DNA of 64,000 nucleotides from Pseudomonadota bacterium (GTDB lineage Bacteria; Pseudomonadota; Gammaproteobacteria; Burkholderiales; Burkholderiaceae_C). The notes beneath the pieces were generated by a model. That model searched no databases. It saw only the letters and a program-made list of their open reading frames with translations, and had not been told where the DNA came from. Position 1 is the first letter of the stretch. Every line of letters begins with the position of its first letter. The position numbers and the translations under genes are program-made. Below are positions 1 to 6,957 of this stretch, in pieces. Where the stretch lies: NCBI GenBank assembly GCA_018241225.1, contig JAFEEG010000020.1, forward strand, positions 29,353-93,352. Reading direction: 5' to 3'.

Positions 1-351
1 AAGATGGTCAATCAGATTGCCGTGGCGGGGGTGGTGCAAGGCTTGGCGGAGGCCATTGCCTTCGGCCAGCGCGCCGGGCTGGACATGCAGGCCGTGCTCG
101 GCGTCATCGGCAAGGGCGCGGCCCAGAGCTGGCAGATGGACAACCGCGGCAAGACGATGATCGAAGACAAGTTCGACTTCGGCTTCGCAGTGGACTGGAT
201 GCGCAAGGACCTGGGCCTGGTGCTGGACGAGGCCCGCCACAACGGCGCACGCCTGCCGGTGACGGCGCTCATCGACCAGTTCTACGCCGACGTGCAGAAG
301 GCCGGCGGCCAGCGCTGGGATACCTCCAGCCTGATCACCCGTCTGCGCTGA
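1..351 (+). CDS. NAD(P)-dependent beta-hydroxyacid dehydrogenase, C-terminal part (cut by window edge)
   Basis: This is the C-terminal all-helical domain of a 3-hydroxyisobutyrate dehydrogenase / tartronate semialdehyde reductase family enzyme. The N-terminal Rossmann domain lies before the window. The reading frame is open from base 1, and its first codons read K-M-V-N-Q, matching the family's conserved K-x-x-N block. The lysine at codon 1 is therefore probably the catalytic lysine. The segment GFAVDWMRKDLGLVLDEA fits the family helix that contacts substrate and cofactor. The frame ends in a normal TGA. The substrate cannot be told from this fragment. Confidence 0.85.
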   Translation, partial: KMVNQIAVAGVVQGLAEAIAFGQRAGLDMQAVLGVIGKGAAQSWQMDNRGKTMIEDKFDFGFAVDWMRKDLGLVLDEARHNGARLPVTALIDQFYADVQKAGGQRWDTSSLITRLR

Positions 352-375
352 GCGCAGGCAGGCGCCGAGCCGGGG

Positions 376-1179
376 TCAGCGCACCGGCGAGGTGAATGCC
401 CCGCCGTCGGCAGGCGCAGCCCCAGGCGCCGCGGGCGCGCCGCCGCCGGCAGGAGGCAGCGGCTCCATGGGCGGCAAAGGCACCCTGGAGGACGAAGACG
501 AGGACGCGGACGAGGGCGACGATGCCGATGGCGCAGCCGTCGAAGACGTGCTGGTGCCGCCGGACGTTGCGGCCTTGATGTATTCGGGTGAGACCACCTC
601 CACCAGCAGCACCACCTTGCGCACCCCGTCCACCCCGCGGGCAATCTCGCTGGCGCGGTCGGTTTCCTGGCGGGTGGCAATGCCCATGAGGTAGACCACG
701 CTGCGCTCGGTGCTTACCTTGAAGGTGTTGCCGAAGATATCGTTCTGGTCGAGCAGCGAGGCCTTGACCTTGCTGGTGATGAAGGTGTCGTTGGAGCGGT
801 CGGTGATGTTGCTGCCCTGCCCCACCGCCACTTCGTTGTAGACCTTGCGCACGTTGTCGACCTTGGCCACCACGTCTTCGGCGCGCTTTCGGTCGGCCTC
901 GGAGCCCACGGTGCCGGTCAGCAGCACCTGGCGGTTGAAGCTGACGACCGTGACGTTCATGTTGTCGTTGGCAATGTCGCGGATGCGGGCCGCGCCACGC
1001 ACCTCGATGGTGGTGTCGTCCAGTTGGGCGCCCGAACTGCGTCGGTCGGTGGCGACCATGCCGGCCCCCACCGCGCCGGCCCCCACCACCAAGGGCACGC
1101 AGCCGCCCAGCGCGGTTACCAGCGCGGCGCTTGCGGTCAGCGCGAAGGCCATGCGTTGCAGGGTGGAAAAGCGCGTCAT
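376..1179 (-). CDS. dolP: BON-domain outer-membrane lipoprotein, DolP (YraP)-like
   Basis: 267 residues. The N-terminus is a lipoprotein signal peptide ending in LGGC (Cys27), followed by two BON domains at about 55-120 and 130-195, the layout of DolP, which supports outer-membrane integrity and BAM function in enterobacteria. From about residue 205 the protein runs into a low-complexity Ser/Pro/Ala/Gly tail not found in the roughly 190-residue E. coli protein. Its neighbours diaA, yraN and rsmI reproduce the classic rsmI-yraN-diaA-dolP order. One plus-strand gene now separates it from diaA. Family and synteny support the name; the role is inferred. Confidence 0.85.
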   Translation of the reverse strand: MTRFSTLQRMAFALTASAALVTALGGCVPLVVGAGAVGAGMVATDRRSSGAQLDDTTIEVRGAARIRDIANDNMNVTVVSFNRQVLLTGTVGSEADRKRAEDVVAKVDNVRKVYNEVAVGQGSNITDRSNDTFITSKVKASLLDQNDIFGNTFKVSTERSVVYLMGIATRQETDRASEIARGVDGVRKVVLLVEVVSPEYIKAATSGGTSTSSTAAPSASSPSSASSSSSSRVPLPPMEPLPPAGGGAPAAPGAAPADGGAFTSPVR

Positions 1180-1397
1180 GAGTCAGGTCCTTGCTTGAAG
1201 TGCTTCATGAGAAGAGTGCTCTAAAGAGTTTAGCCCACTGGATTTAGTTCAATTCGGGCAAACACCGCCAAATGGCTGCGCAGGGCATCCGCGGACTCGT
1301 AAAACGAGAAAATGAGTGTTAAGGTTTGCCAAATGCAGTTCGCACGCAGCGCCCCTTTCGAGGACGGCACGGCGCTCCATTGCCTGGGAGCCGCCGC

Positions 1398-2333
1398 GTG
1401 AGGGCATTGACGGCTGCGCGTGCCATCGCGGCGCGTGTGGGTTCGCGCCTGGTCAGCTCCCCGACCAGCCACGAGCCGCCGCTGGTGCTGCTGTTTTCCA
1501 AGGACCGCGCCATCCAGCTGGAATTGTTCCTGCGCAGCTATGCGCAGCACATGTCCACGCCGCTGCCTTTGACGGTGATGTACCGGGCCTCGACCGAGGC
1601 GCACCGCCAAGCCTATGAGGAAGTGTTTGCCGGCTATCGCGCCAGCGAACTCACCGTTGTGGCCGAAACCGCCTTCAAGCCCGACCTGCTGAACGTGCTC
1701 AGGGCCTCGAACGCGCGGCACGTGATCTTCTTCGTGGACGACATCGTCTTCATCCAGCCGGTCGATACGCGCCTGCTGGAGCAATGGGACCCGCGCGACG
1801 GCATCCTGAGCCTCCGCCTGGGCCGCAACATTACCCACTCGTACAACCGCGGCGGCATCGAGCAACCCCAGCCTGCTTCTTTCGAAAGCGCCACGCTGGG
1901 CGAGCAGCCGCTGGCACGCTGGCGCTGGTCCACCGGCACGCTGGACTGGGCCCTGCCCACCTCGCTCGACGGCCACCTGCTGCCCCTGCCCGACCTGGTG
2001 CCGGTGGTGGAACAGGCGAGCTTCAAGGCGCCCAACTCGCTCGAAGGCGCCATCGGCCAGTACAAGTTCCTGTTCAAGTGGCGCTGGGGCTATTGCTGGG
2101 AGCGGGCGCGCATCATGAACCTGCCGCTCAACACGGTGAAGACCGAGGACTACGACTTTCCGCACCAGGGGCTGGATGCCGAACAGTTGCTGGCGGCCTT
2201 CCAGCAGGGCCTGCGCCTGGATGTTTCCGAGCTGCCCCTGGACGAGCACAACAGCTGCCACATGGCCTGGACGCCGGCCCTGCGCCGCATCGCAGTTGCC
2301 GCGACGCCCGAGAGCCTGCCTGCGGCCGCCTGA
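1398..2333 (+). CDS. Putative glycosyltransferase-like protein of unknown substrate
   Basis: About 311 residues from GTG 1398, chosen because GGGAG sits 7 bases upstream; a TTG at 1326 would add 24 residues but has no well-placed ribosome site. The pattern resembles GT-A fold transferases: an early strand LVLLFSKDRAIQLELFLRSY, then a strand ending in FFVDDIVF (Asp114-Asp115) where a metal-binding DxD-type motif is expected. I do not recognise a named family with certainty. There is no signal peptide or membrane segment, so it is probably cytoplasmic. It is inserted between diaA and dolP on the opposite strand, and its stop is 6 bases from the diaA stop. Confidence 0.55.
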   Translation: MRALTAARAIAARVGSRLVSSPTSHEPPLVLLFSKDRAIQLELFLRSYAQHMSTPLPLTVMYRASTEAHRQAYEEVFAGYRASELTVVAETAFKPDLLNVLRASNARHVIFFVDDIVFIQPVDTRLLEQWDPRDGILSLRLGRNITHSYNRGGIEQPQPASFESATLGEQPLARWRWSTGTLDWALPTSLDGHLLPLPDLVPVVEQASFKAPNSLEGAIGQYKFLFKWRWGYCWERARIMNLPLNTVKTEDYDFPHQGLDAEQLLAAFQQGLRLDVSELPLDEHNSCHMAWTPALRRIAVAATPESLPAAA

Positions 2334-2339
2334 CCAGGC

Positions 2340-2930
2340 CTAGGAGTCTTCGCCGAGCAACTGCGCGTCGATGCCGTCGCACAGGCAATGCAGGGTGAGC
2401 AGGTGCACTTCGTGCACGCGTGCGGCGCGCTCGTGCGGCACGCACACCTGCACGTCGGTTTCGCGCAAGGCGCGCCCCACCGAGCCACCGTTGCCCCCCA
2501 GCAGCGCCACCACCGTCATCTCGCGGGCATGTGCCGCCTCGGTGGCAGCCAACACCGCCGCGGAGTTTCCGCTGGCGCTCAGGGCCAACAGCACGTCGCC
2601 GGCCTGGCCCAGGGCGCGCACCTGGCGCGCAAAGCGGTCGGGGTCGGCGCCATCGGGCGTGTCGGCCAGGAGGTCGGTGCTGTCGGGCTCGAGAGCGAAG
2701 GCCGCCAGCTCGGGGCGCTCGCGCTCGAAGCGGCCCACGAAATGGGCCGCGAAATGCGATGCCAACAGGCCGGATACGCCGGCGCCGCACGCCAGGATCT
2801 TGCCGCCGCTGGTCACGCACGCCAGCAATGCCTGCATGGCCAGGTAGACCGGCTTGCCCAGCATCGGCCCGGCCTGGTATTTGAGGTCGGCGCTGTCGAT
2901 GAAGTGCTGCTGTATCCGTTGCTCGAGCAT
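2340..2930 (-). CDS. diaA: SIS-domain protein DiaA / phosphoheptose-isomerase-like
   Basis: 196 residues, one SIS (sugar isomerase) domain covering nearly the whole length, with ILACGAGVSGLLASHFAAHF and LLALSASGNSAAVL as the two phosphosugar-binding-type loops. By family this is either DiaA, which binds DnaA and times replication initiation, or GmhA, sedoheptulose-7-phosphate isomerase. The neighbours yraN and dolP favour DiaA. The gene follows yraN by 31 bases on the same strand, so the two are probably co-transcribed. A GmhA function cannot be excluded from sequence alone. Confidence 0.8.
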   Translation of the reverse strand: MLEQRIQQHFIDSADLKYQAGPMLGKPVYLAMQALLACVTSGGKILACGAGVSGLLASHFAAHFVGRFERERPELAAFALEPDSTDLLADTPDGADPDRFARQVRALGQAGDVLLALSASGNSAAVLAATEAAHAREMTVVALLGGNGGSVGRALRETDVQVCVPHERAARVHEVHLLTLHCLCDGIDAQLLGEDS

Positions 2931-2961
2931 GGCACATCATGATAACGACGCTTGGCGGCAA

Positions 2962-3381
2962 TCAACTCGCGTCAAAGGCCGCGCGCAACCACTCGATGCG
3001 CTCTTGCACCAGCACCACGTCGAAGCGGCAAGGCGGCACGGTGCGCAAGCGGCTGATGTAGTGCCGCGCCGCGAAGATGATGCGGTGCTGCTTGACGCCC
3101 GTGATGCTCGCGCCAGCGCCGCCGTGCGAGCCGCTTGCGCGCTGGCGCACCTCGACAAAGACCAGTGTGCCGTCGCGCTCGCGCATGATCAGGTCGATCT
3201 CGCCGCCACCGCGCCCGGGCGTCCGATAATTGCGAGCGACCGGCACAAGGCCCGCTGCGCAAAGGTAGTCGAGCGCAGCGTCTTCCGCGGCATCGCCGCG
3301 CTGCTTGGTGCTGATGCGGCCTGACAGCCCCTTGCCGCCCCCGCCGGATTTTCCGTGTCTGTTGTTCTGGAGTTCTTCCAT
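2962..3381 (-). CDS. yraN: YraN family protein (UPF0102, nuclease-like fold)
   Basis: 139 residues from ATG 3381; an upstream in-frame start at 3420 is less likely because it would reach well into rsmI. The core GGGEIDLIMRERDGTLVFVE, continuing into V-R-Q-R, is the family's PD-(D/E)xK-like signature (E-I-D followed by V-E-V-R). This suggests a restriction-endonuclease-like fold; the biochemical function of the family is not settled. The N-terminus is basic and Gly-rich. The start codon lies one base from the TTG start of rsmI on the other strand, so each gene's ribosome-binding region overlaps the other's coding sequence. Confidence 0.85.
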   Translation of the reverse strand: MEELQNNRHGKSGGGGKGLSGRISTKQRGDAAEDAALDYLCAAGLVPVARNYRTPGRGGGEIDLIMRERDGTLVFVEVRQRASGSHGGAGASITGVKQHRIIFAARHYISRLRTVPPCRFDVVLVQERIEWLRAAFDAS

Positions 3382-3382
3382 C

Positions 3383-4342
3383 TTGAATCTGCCAGCCGCC
3401 TCCGCTTCTCTTTTTCGCACCGCGTTGCAGGCTGCACGCGATGCCGCTGGCTCGCAGGATTATCCGCAGGGCACGCTCTACGTGGTGGCCACGCCCATCG
3501 GCAACCTGGCGGATGTCACGCTGCGTGCGCTGCATGTGCTAGACATGGCCGATGCGATTGCCTGCGAGGACACGCGCCACACCCAGTCGATGCTGCGGGC
3601 CTACGGCATCGATCGCAAGGGCGGCACGCAGTTGCTGGCCGTGCATCAGCACAACGAATCAGAGGCGGCACAGTCGGTGATCGGCCGGCTGGCGCAGGGT
3701 GAGCGCATCGCTTATGTGAGCGACGCCGGCACGCCCGGCGTGAGCGACCCCGGCGCCCGGCTGGCGGCGGCGGTACGCGCGGCCGGGCACCGCGTGCTGC
3801 CGCTGCCCGGGGCGAGCAGCGTCATCACCTTGATCAGCGCGGCAGGCCTGGTGGCGGCCGACGCGGACGACTACAGCGCCTTCGTGTTCACCGGCTTTCT
3901 ACCCAGCAAGGCGACCGAACGCGACAGCGCGGTCGCCCGCCTGGCCGCCGAGCCGCGCGCAGTGGTGCTGCTCGAGGCGCCTCATCGCATCGAGGCGCTG
4001 GCGCGCGCGCTTGCGGCGCTAGGCACGCGCCGCATTACCGTGGGACGCGAGCTAACCAAGCAGTTCGAGGAGATCGACACCGTGCCGTGCGATGGACTTG
4101 CTGCCTGGCTTGGCGCGAAGGATCATCAGCGCACGCGTGGCGAATTTGCACTGGTGCTGCATCCGCAGCCGGCGGGTGGCGATGCGGCTGCCGACGAAGG
4201 TGAGCGCATCCTGCAGTTGCTGCTGGCGGAACTTCCGGTCAAGACAGCGGTTCGGTTGGCAGCCGAGATCAGCGGCGCACCGCGCAACGCGCTTTATCAG
4301 CGCGCACTGGAACTGCGCCGGGAGTCGGACGAAGGCGCCTGA
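3383..4342 (+). CDS. rsmI: 16S rRNA (cytidine(1402)-2'-O)-methyltransferase RsmI
   Basis: 319 residues from TTG 3383, which gives the family-like start MNLPAASASLF and has TGGAG about ten bases upstream. Domain order is the tetrapyrrole-methylase fold: GTLYVVATPIGNLADVTLRA, then ACEDTRHTQ, then YVSDAGTPGVSDPG and PGASSVITLISAAG, all RsmI hallmarks. The enzyme 2'-O-methylates C1402 of 16S rRNA with S-adenosylmethionine. The length is slightly above the roughly 286 residues of E. coli, mainly from an N-terminal extension and a C-terminal tail. It diverges from yraN with a one-base gap between the start codons. Confidence 0.93.
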   Translation: MNLPAASASLFRTALQAARDAAGSQDYPQGTLYVVATPIGNLADVTLRALHVLDMADAIACEDTRHTQSMLRAYGIDRKGGTQLLAVHQHNESEAAQSVIGRLAQGERIAYVSDAGTPGVSDPGARLAAAVRAAGHRVLPLPGASSVITLISAAGLVAADADDYSAFVFTGFLPSKATERDSAVARLAAEPRAVVLLEAPHRIEALARALAALGTRRITVGRELTKQFEEIDTVPCDGLAAWLGAKDHQRTRGEFALVLHPQPAGGDAAADEGERILQLLLAELPVKTAVRLAAEISGAPRNALYQRALELRRESDEGA

Positions 4343-4366
4343 GACAACAAAACCTCACGCCATCGA

Positions 4367-4537
4367 TCAGGAAGGATCCTTGCTGCGGGTACGGCCCACT
4401 GCACTGAAGATGCCGATGCCCAGCAGGATCAATGCACCGATACCGATGTACAGCGTGGGTACACCCGCGACCGAGGCACCCCAGGCAACGCCTGCCAGGA
4501 AGATCACGAATCCGATCATGTAGAGCACAAAGGACAT
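4367..4537 (-). CDS. Small two-helix membrane protein of unknown function
   Basis: A 56-residue frame that begins MSFVLYMIGFVIFLAGVAWG and ends in RTRSKDPS. It has two hydrophobic helices (about 2-22 and 29-46) separated by a short VAGVPTLYIG turn, and a basic C-terminus that would sit in the cytoplasm. The composition and hairpin topology look like real coding sequence. I recall similar short hydrophobic proteins in Comamonadaceae genomes but cannot name the family. It is convergent with rsmI, with 24 bases between stops. The upstream region has only a weak AAGCGAG ribosome site. Confidence 0.65.
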   Translation of the reverse strand: MSFVLYMIGFVIFLAGVAWGASVAGVPTLYIGIGALILLGIGIFSAVGRTRSKDPS

Positions 4538-4666
4538 GACTCGCTTTCGAAGAGGTCGATGAGGCCAGTGTGCGGCGGCGCGAAGCCTGCGGTGGGTGTC
4601 ACGGCGCGCAAGATGCTGTCGGAGCAGGCCTACCGCGGGCGCAGTCGAGATTCGGCGCGCAATGAA

Positions 4667-4700
4667 AAAGGCCGGAAGCGCTTGCGTGCTTCCGGCCTTT
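4667..4700. terminator. Intrinsic terminator after the tRNA-Arg gene
   Basis: Perfect 13-bp inverted repeat AAAGGCCGGAAGC / GCTTCCGGCCTTT around an 8-base loop. It is flanked by an A-run on the left and T on the right, so it can act in both directions. It sits 7 bases past the tRNA 3' end on the minus strand. Confidence 0.85.
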
Positions 4701-4706
4701 TGTATC

Positions 4707-4781
4707 TGGTCCCGCCGCCAGGAATCGAACCTGGATCTCAGCCTTCGGAGGGCCGAATTCTATCCATTGAAATACAGCGAG
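4707..4781 (-). tRNA. tRNA-Arg (anticodon CCG), diverged
   Basis: Reading the minus strand from 4781, the segments are: acceptor CTCGCTG, TA, D-arm TTTC-AATGGATA-GAAT, anticodon arm CGGCC-CTCCGAA-GGCTG, 4-base variable loop, T-arm CCAGG-TTCGATT-CCTGG, acceptor CGGCGGG, discriminator A and an encoded CCA. The anticodon in the loop is CCG. The acceptor stem pairs fully but with two G-U pairs and an unusual C1-G72. The first D-stem pair is U10-U25, a mismatch, and the anticodon stem has one G-U. The Arg identity elements A20 and C35 are present. No paired promoter was identified; the gene follows acrR by 34 bases. Confidence 0.88.
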
Positions 4782-4815
4782 ATCTTTGACGCGGCGCTGC
4801 CACGTCAAACTGCGA

Positions 4816-5496
4816 TTATCGCTTATCGGCAACCACCGCTTCGGGGACGTCCGGGGCTTGGTCGTCGGCCATGCTCTTGCCGCCAAAGCCCAACCCCCGA
4901 AGGTAGACATGGAAGACCCGCTTTCCCGTCGACACCAACTCAAAAGCCCCGGGGTCGAGCAGCCAGTCCTCGATCAGCCCACAGACCAGCCCATGCAGGC
5001 CTTGCGCCGCCGAGGCCACCGGAATTGGCAGCTTGCGCCCTTCGATGCGCGCAGCCGACTTGAGCGCCTCCTCGAAATCGGTCAGGAACAACTGGCGCGA
5101 CTCCAGGTGACGGCGCCGCACAGAATCCATCTCGTCGGTGTATTCGATCTTGCGGGTGGCGATGTCGAACACGCGCCGCACTTGCGGGTTGGTGGTGATC
5201 ACTCGCAGCGCATCGAGCAGCGAGCGCTGCACGGCCGCCAATGGCTGGTCGCCGCCCGCCGCAATGCCGGCGCGGTTCGCGGCCTCCAGCGGCAAGGTAA
5301 CCCGGTCCATCATCGCGTTGAACAGGTCGGCCTTGTCCTTGAAATGCCAGTACACCGCGCCACGCGTGGCGTCTGCCGCCTGTGCAATCTGTTGCAAGGT
5401 GGTTTGCGACACACCCTGGGCCTGGAACAGCATTTCTGCCGCGTCCAGCAGGCGCTCACGGGTGGCCTGTGCCTCTTCTTTTGTGCGCCGGGCCAT
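4816..5496 (-). CDS. acrR: TetR-family repressor of the adjacent RND pump (AcrR/TtgR type)
   Basis: 226 residues from ATG 5496 (MARRTKEEAQATRERLLDAA). The helix-turn-helix is at about 27-60 with TLQQIAQAADATRGAVYWHF, characteristic of AcrR, TtgR and MexZ. The C-terminal ligand-binding domain contains RKIEYTDEMDSVRRRHLESR, as in TtgR. The upstream in-frame start at 5541 would overlap the promoter and is rejected. It is divergent from the pump operon, with a TtgR-like operator in the 182-base gap, so it most likely represses acrA-acrB-oprM and itself until it binds drug or aromatic ligands. The effector is not predictable. Confidence 0.92.
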   Translation of the reverse strand: MARRTKEEAQATRERLLDAAEMLFQAQGVSQTTLQQIAQAADATRGAVYWHFKDKADLFNAMMDRVTLPLEAANRAGIAAGGDQPLAAVQRSLLDALRVITTNPQVRRVFDIATRKIEYTDEMDSVRRRHLESRQLFLTDFEEALKSAARIEGRKLPIPVASAAQGLHGLVCGLIEDWLLDPGAFELVSTGKRVFHVYLRGLGFGGKSMADDQAPDVPEAVVADKR

Positions 5497-5512
5497 GCTC
5501 TTTGTCTCGAAA

Positions 5513-5541
5513 AATATGATTCGCTTCTGTTGAAGCCTCAA
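5513..5541 (-). promoter_or_regulatory. Candidate sigma-70 promoter of the TetR repressor gene
   Basis: On the minus strand, TTGAGG (5541-5536) is separated by exactly 17 bases from CATATT (5518-5513), about 15 bases before the repressor start codon. The operator palindrome at 5544-5561 touches the -35 box, which suits autorepression. Confidence 0.55.
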
Positions 5542-5543
5542 CT

Positions 5544-5561
5544 ATACATCCATGAATGTAT
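5544..5561. promoter_or_regulatory. TtgR/AcrR-like operator palindrome
   Basis: ATACATCCATGAATGTAT is a dyad (ATACAT-n-CATG-n-ATGTAT) centred between 5552 and 5553. The core CATGAATGTA is shared with the TtgR operator of Pseudomonas as I recall it. It lies between the divergent repressor and pump genes, 47 bases from the repressor start and 117 bases from acrA. Confidence 0.7.
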
Positions 5562-5678
5562 GTAAACTAGCGGGTTTTTCCGGCGAACATCCGACCCTTC
5601 TCGCGCGCCCACCCCGGGCGGCGGCGGGCGTTGTGCCCGTTCAAATCCCGTTTTCTCAAGTCCCTTCAAAGGATTCGC

Positions 5679-6944
5679 ATGCCTGTTCTGCATGAAGTCT
5701 CTCGCTCCTTCCCCTTTTCGGCACGCGTGGCCGCCGTTGCATTGGCAGCGCTGGCCCTGACCGCCTGCGGCAAGGGCGAGGCGCCGGCCGCCCACGGCGG
5801 CGGCGGCAAGATGCCTGCGCCCGAAGTCGGCGTGGTGGTTGCCACCCCGGGTGACGTCGGCCTGCTGGTCGAGCTGCCCGGCCGTCTCGAAGCTTCCCGC
5901 GTGTCCGAAGTGCGCGCGCGCGCCGCCGGCATCCTGCAAAAGCGGCTGTTCCGCGAAGGCAGCGACGTGAAGGCCGGCCAGCCGCTGTTCAGCATCGACG
6001 CCTCGCCCTACGAAGCCACCCTGCGCAGCGCCGAGGCCAGCCTGGCCCGCGCCGAAGCCAACGTGGTGCAGACCAAGGCCCTGGCCGAGCGCTACAAGCC
6101 GCTGGTCGAGGCCAATGCCGTGAGCAAGCAGGAATACGCCAACGCCGTGGCTTCATGGAAGCAGGCCGAAGCCGACGTGGGCGTGGCCCGCGCATCGCTC
6201 ACCACGGCGCGCATCAACCTGGGCTACGCCACGGTGACGGCGCCCATTTCCGGACGCATCGGCCGCGCGCTGGTCACCGAAGGCGCGCTGGTCGGCCAGG
6301 GCGAGGCCACTCAGCTGGCAGTCATCCAGCAGATCAACCCCATGTACGTGAACTTCACGCAGTCGGCCAACGACGTGATGCGCCTGCGCCGCGCGCTCGA
6401 CGCCGGCCTGTTCAAGCGCGCCGCCGGAGGCGAGGCAGCCAGCGTTCGCATCGTGCTGGAAGACGGCACCGAGTACCCGCAGGAAGGCAAGCTGCTGTTC
6501 TCCGACCTGACGGTGGACGCCACCACGGGCCAGATCACGCTGCGCGCCGAAGTGCCCAATGCCAACGGCAACCTGCTGCCCGGCCTGTACGTTCGCGTGC
6601 GCCTCGAGCAGGCTCAATTGACCAACGCCATCACGGTGCCGCAGCAGGCGGTCACCCGCACGCAGCAAGGCGACACGCTGATGGTGGTCGATGCCGAAGG
6701 CAAGGTGAGCACCCGCAACGTGAAGATCAGCGCGGGCCAGAACAACCGCTGGGTGGTGCTCGACGGCCTCAAGGCCGGCGAGCAGGTCATGGTCGACGGC
6801 TTCCAGAAGCTGCAGATGATGCCGCCCGGCACGCCCGTGAAGGCGGTGCCATGGCAACCCGCCGCCGCCGCATCGGCAGCAGCGGCCCCGGCGGGCGGTG
6901 CCCCTGCCAAGCCTGCGGCCAACGAGCCGGCGGCCAAGCAGTAA
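5679..6944 (+). CDS. acrA: RND efflux periplasmic adaptor (membrane fusion) lipoprotein
   Basis: 421 residues from ATG 5679, with AAAGGA six bases upstream. The signal peptide ends at LTAC, a lipobox, so the adaptor is anchored to the inner membrane. Then come the split lipoyl/barrel-sandwich domain (around ARAAGILQKRLFREGSDVKAG and LGYATVTAPISGRIGR), an alpha-helical hairpin between them, and a C-terminal beta barrel and membrane-proximal domain. It links the AcrB-type pump to the outer-membrane channel. It ends in an Ala/Pro-rich tail. First gene of the pump operon; the next gene starts 13 bases downstream. Confidence 0.95.
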   Translation: MPVLHEVSRSFPFSARVAAVALAALALTACGKGEAPAAHGGGGKMPAPEVGVVVATPGDVGLLVELPGRLEASRVSEVRARAAGILQKRLFREGSDVKAGQPLFSIDASPYEATLRSAEASLARAEANVVQTKALAERYKPLVEANAVSKQEYANAVASWKQAEADVGVARASLTTARINLGYATVTAPISGRIGRALVTEGALVGQGEATQLAVIQQINPMYVNFTQSANDVMRLRRALDAGLFKRAAGGEAASVRIVLEDGTEYPQEGKLLFSDLTVDATTGQITLRAEVPNANGNLLPGLYVRVRLEQAQLTNAITVPQQAVTRTQQGDTLMVVDAEGKVSTRNVKISAGQNNRWVVLDGLKAGEQVMVDGFQKLQMMPPGTPVKAVPWQPAAAASAAAAPAGGAPAKPAANEPAAKQ

Positions 6945-6957
6945 GGAGCACCGCCGC

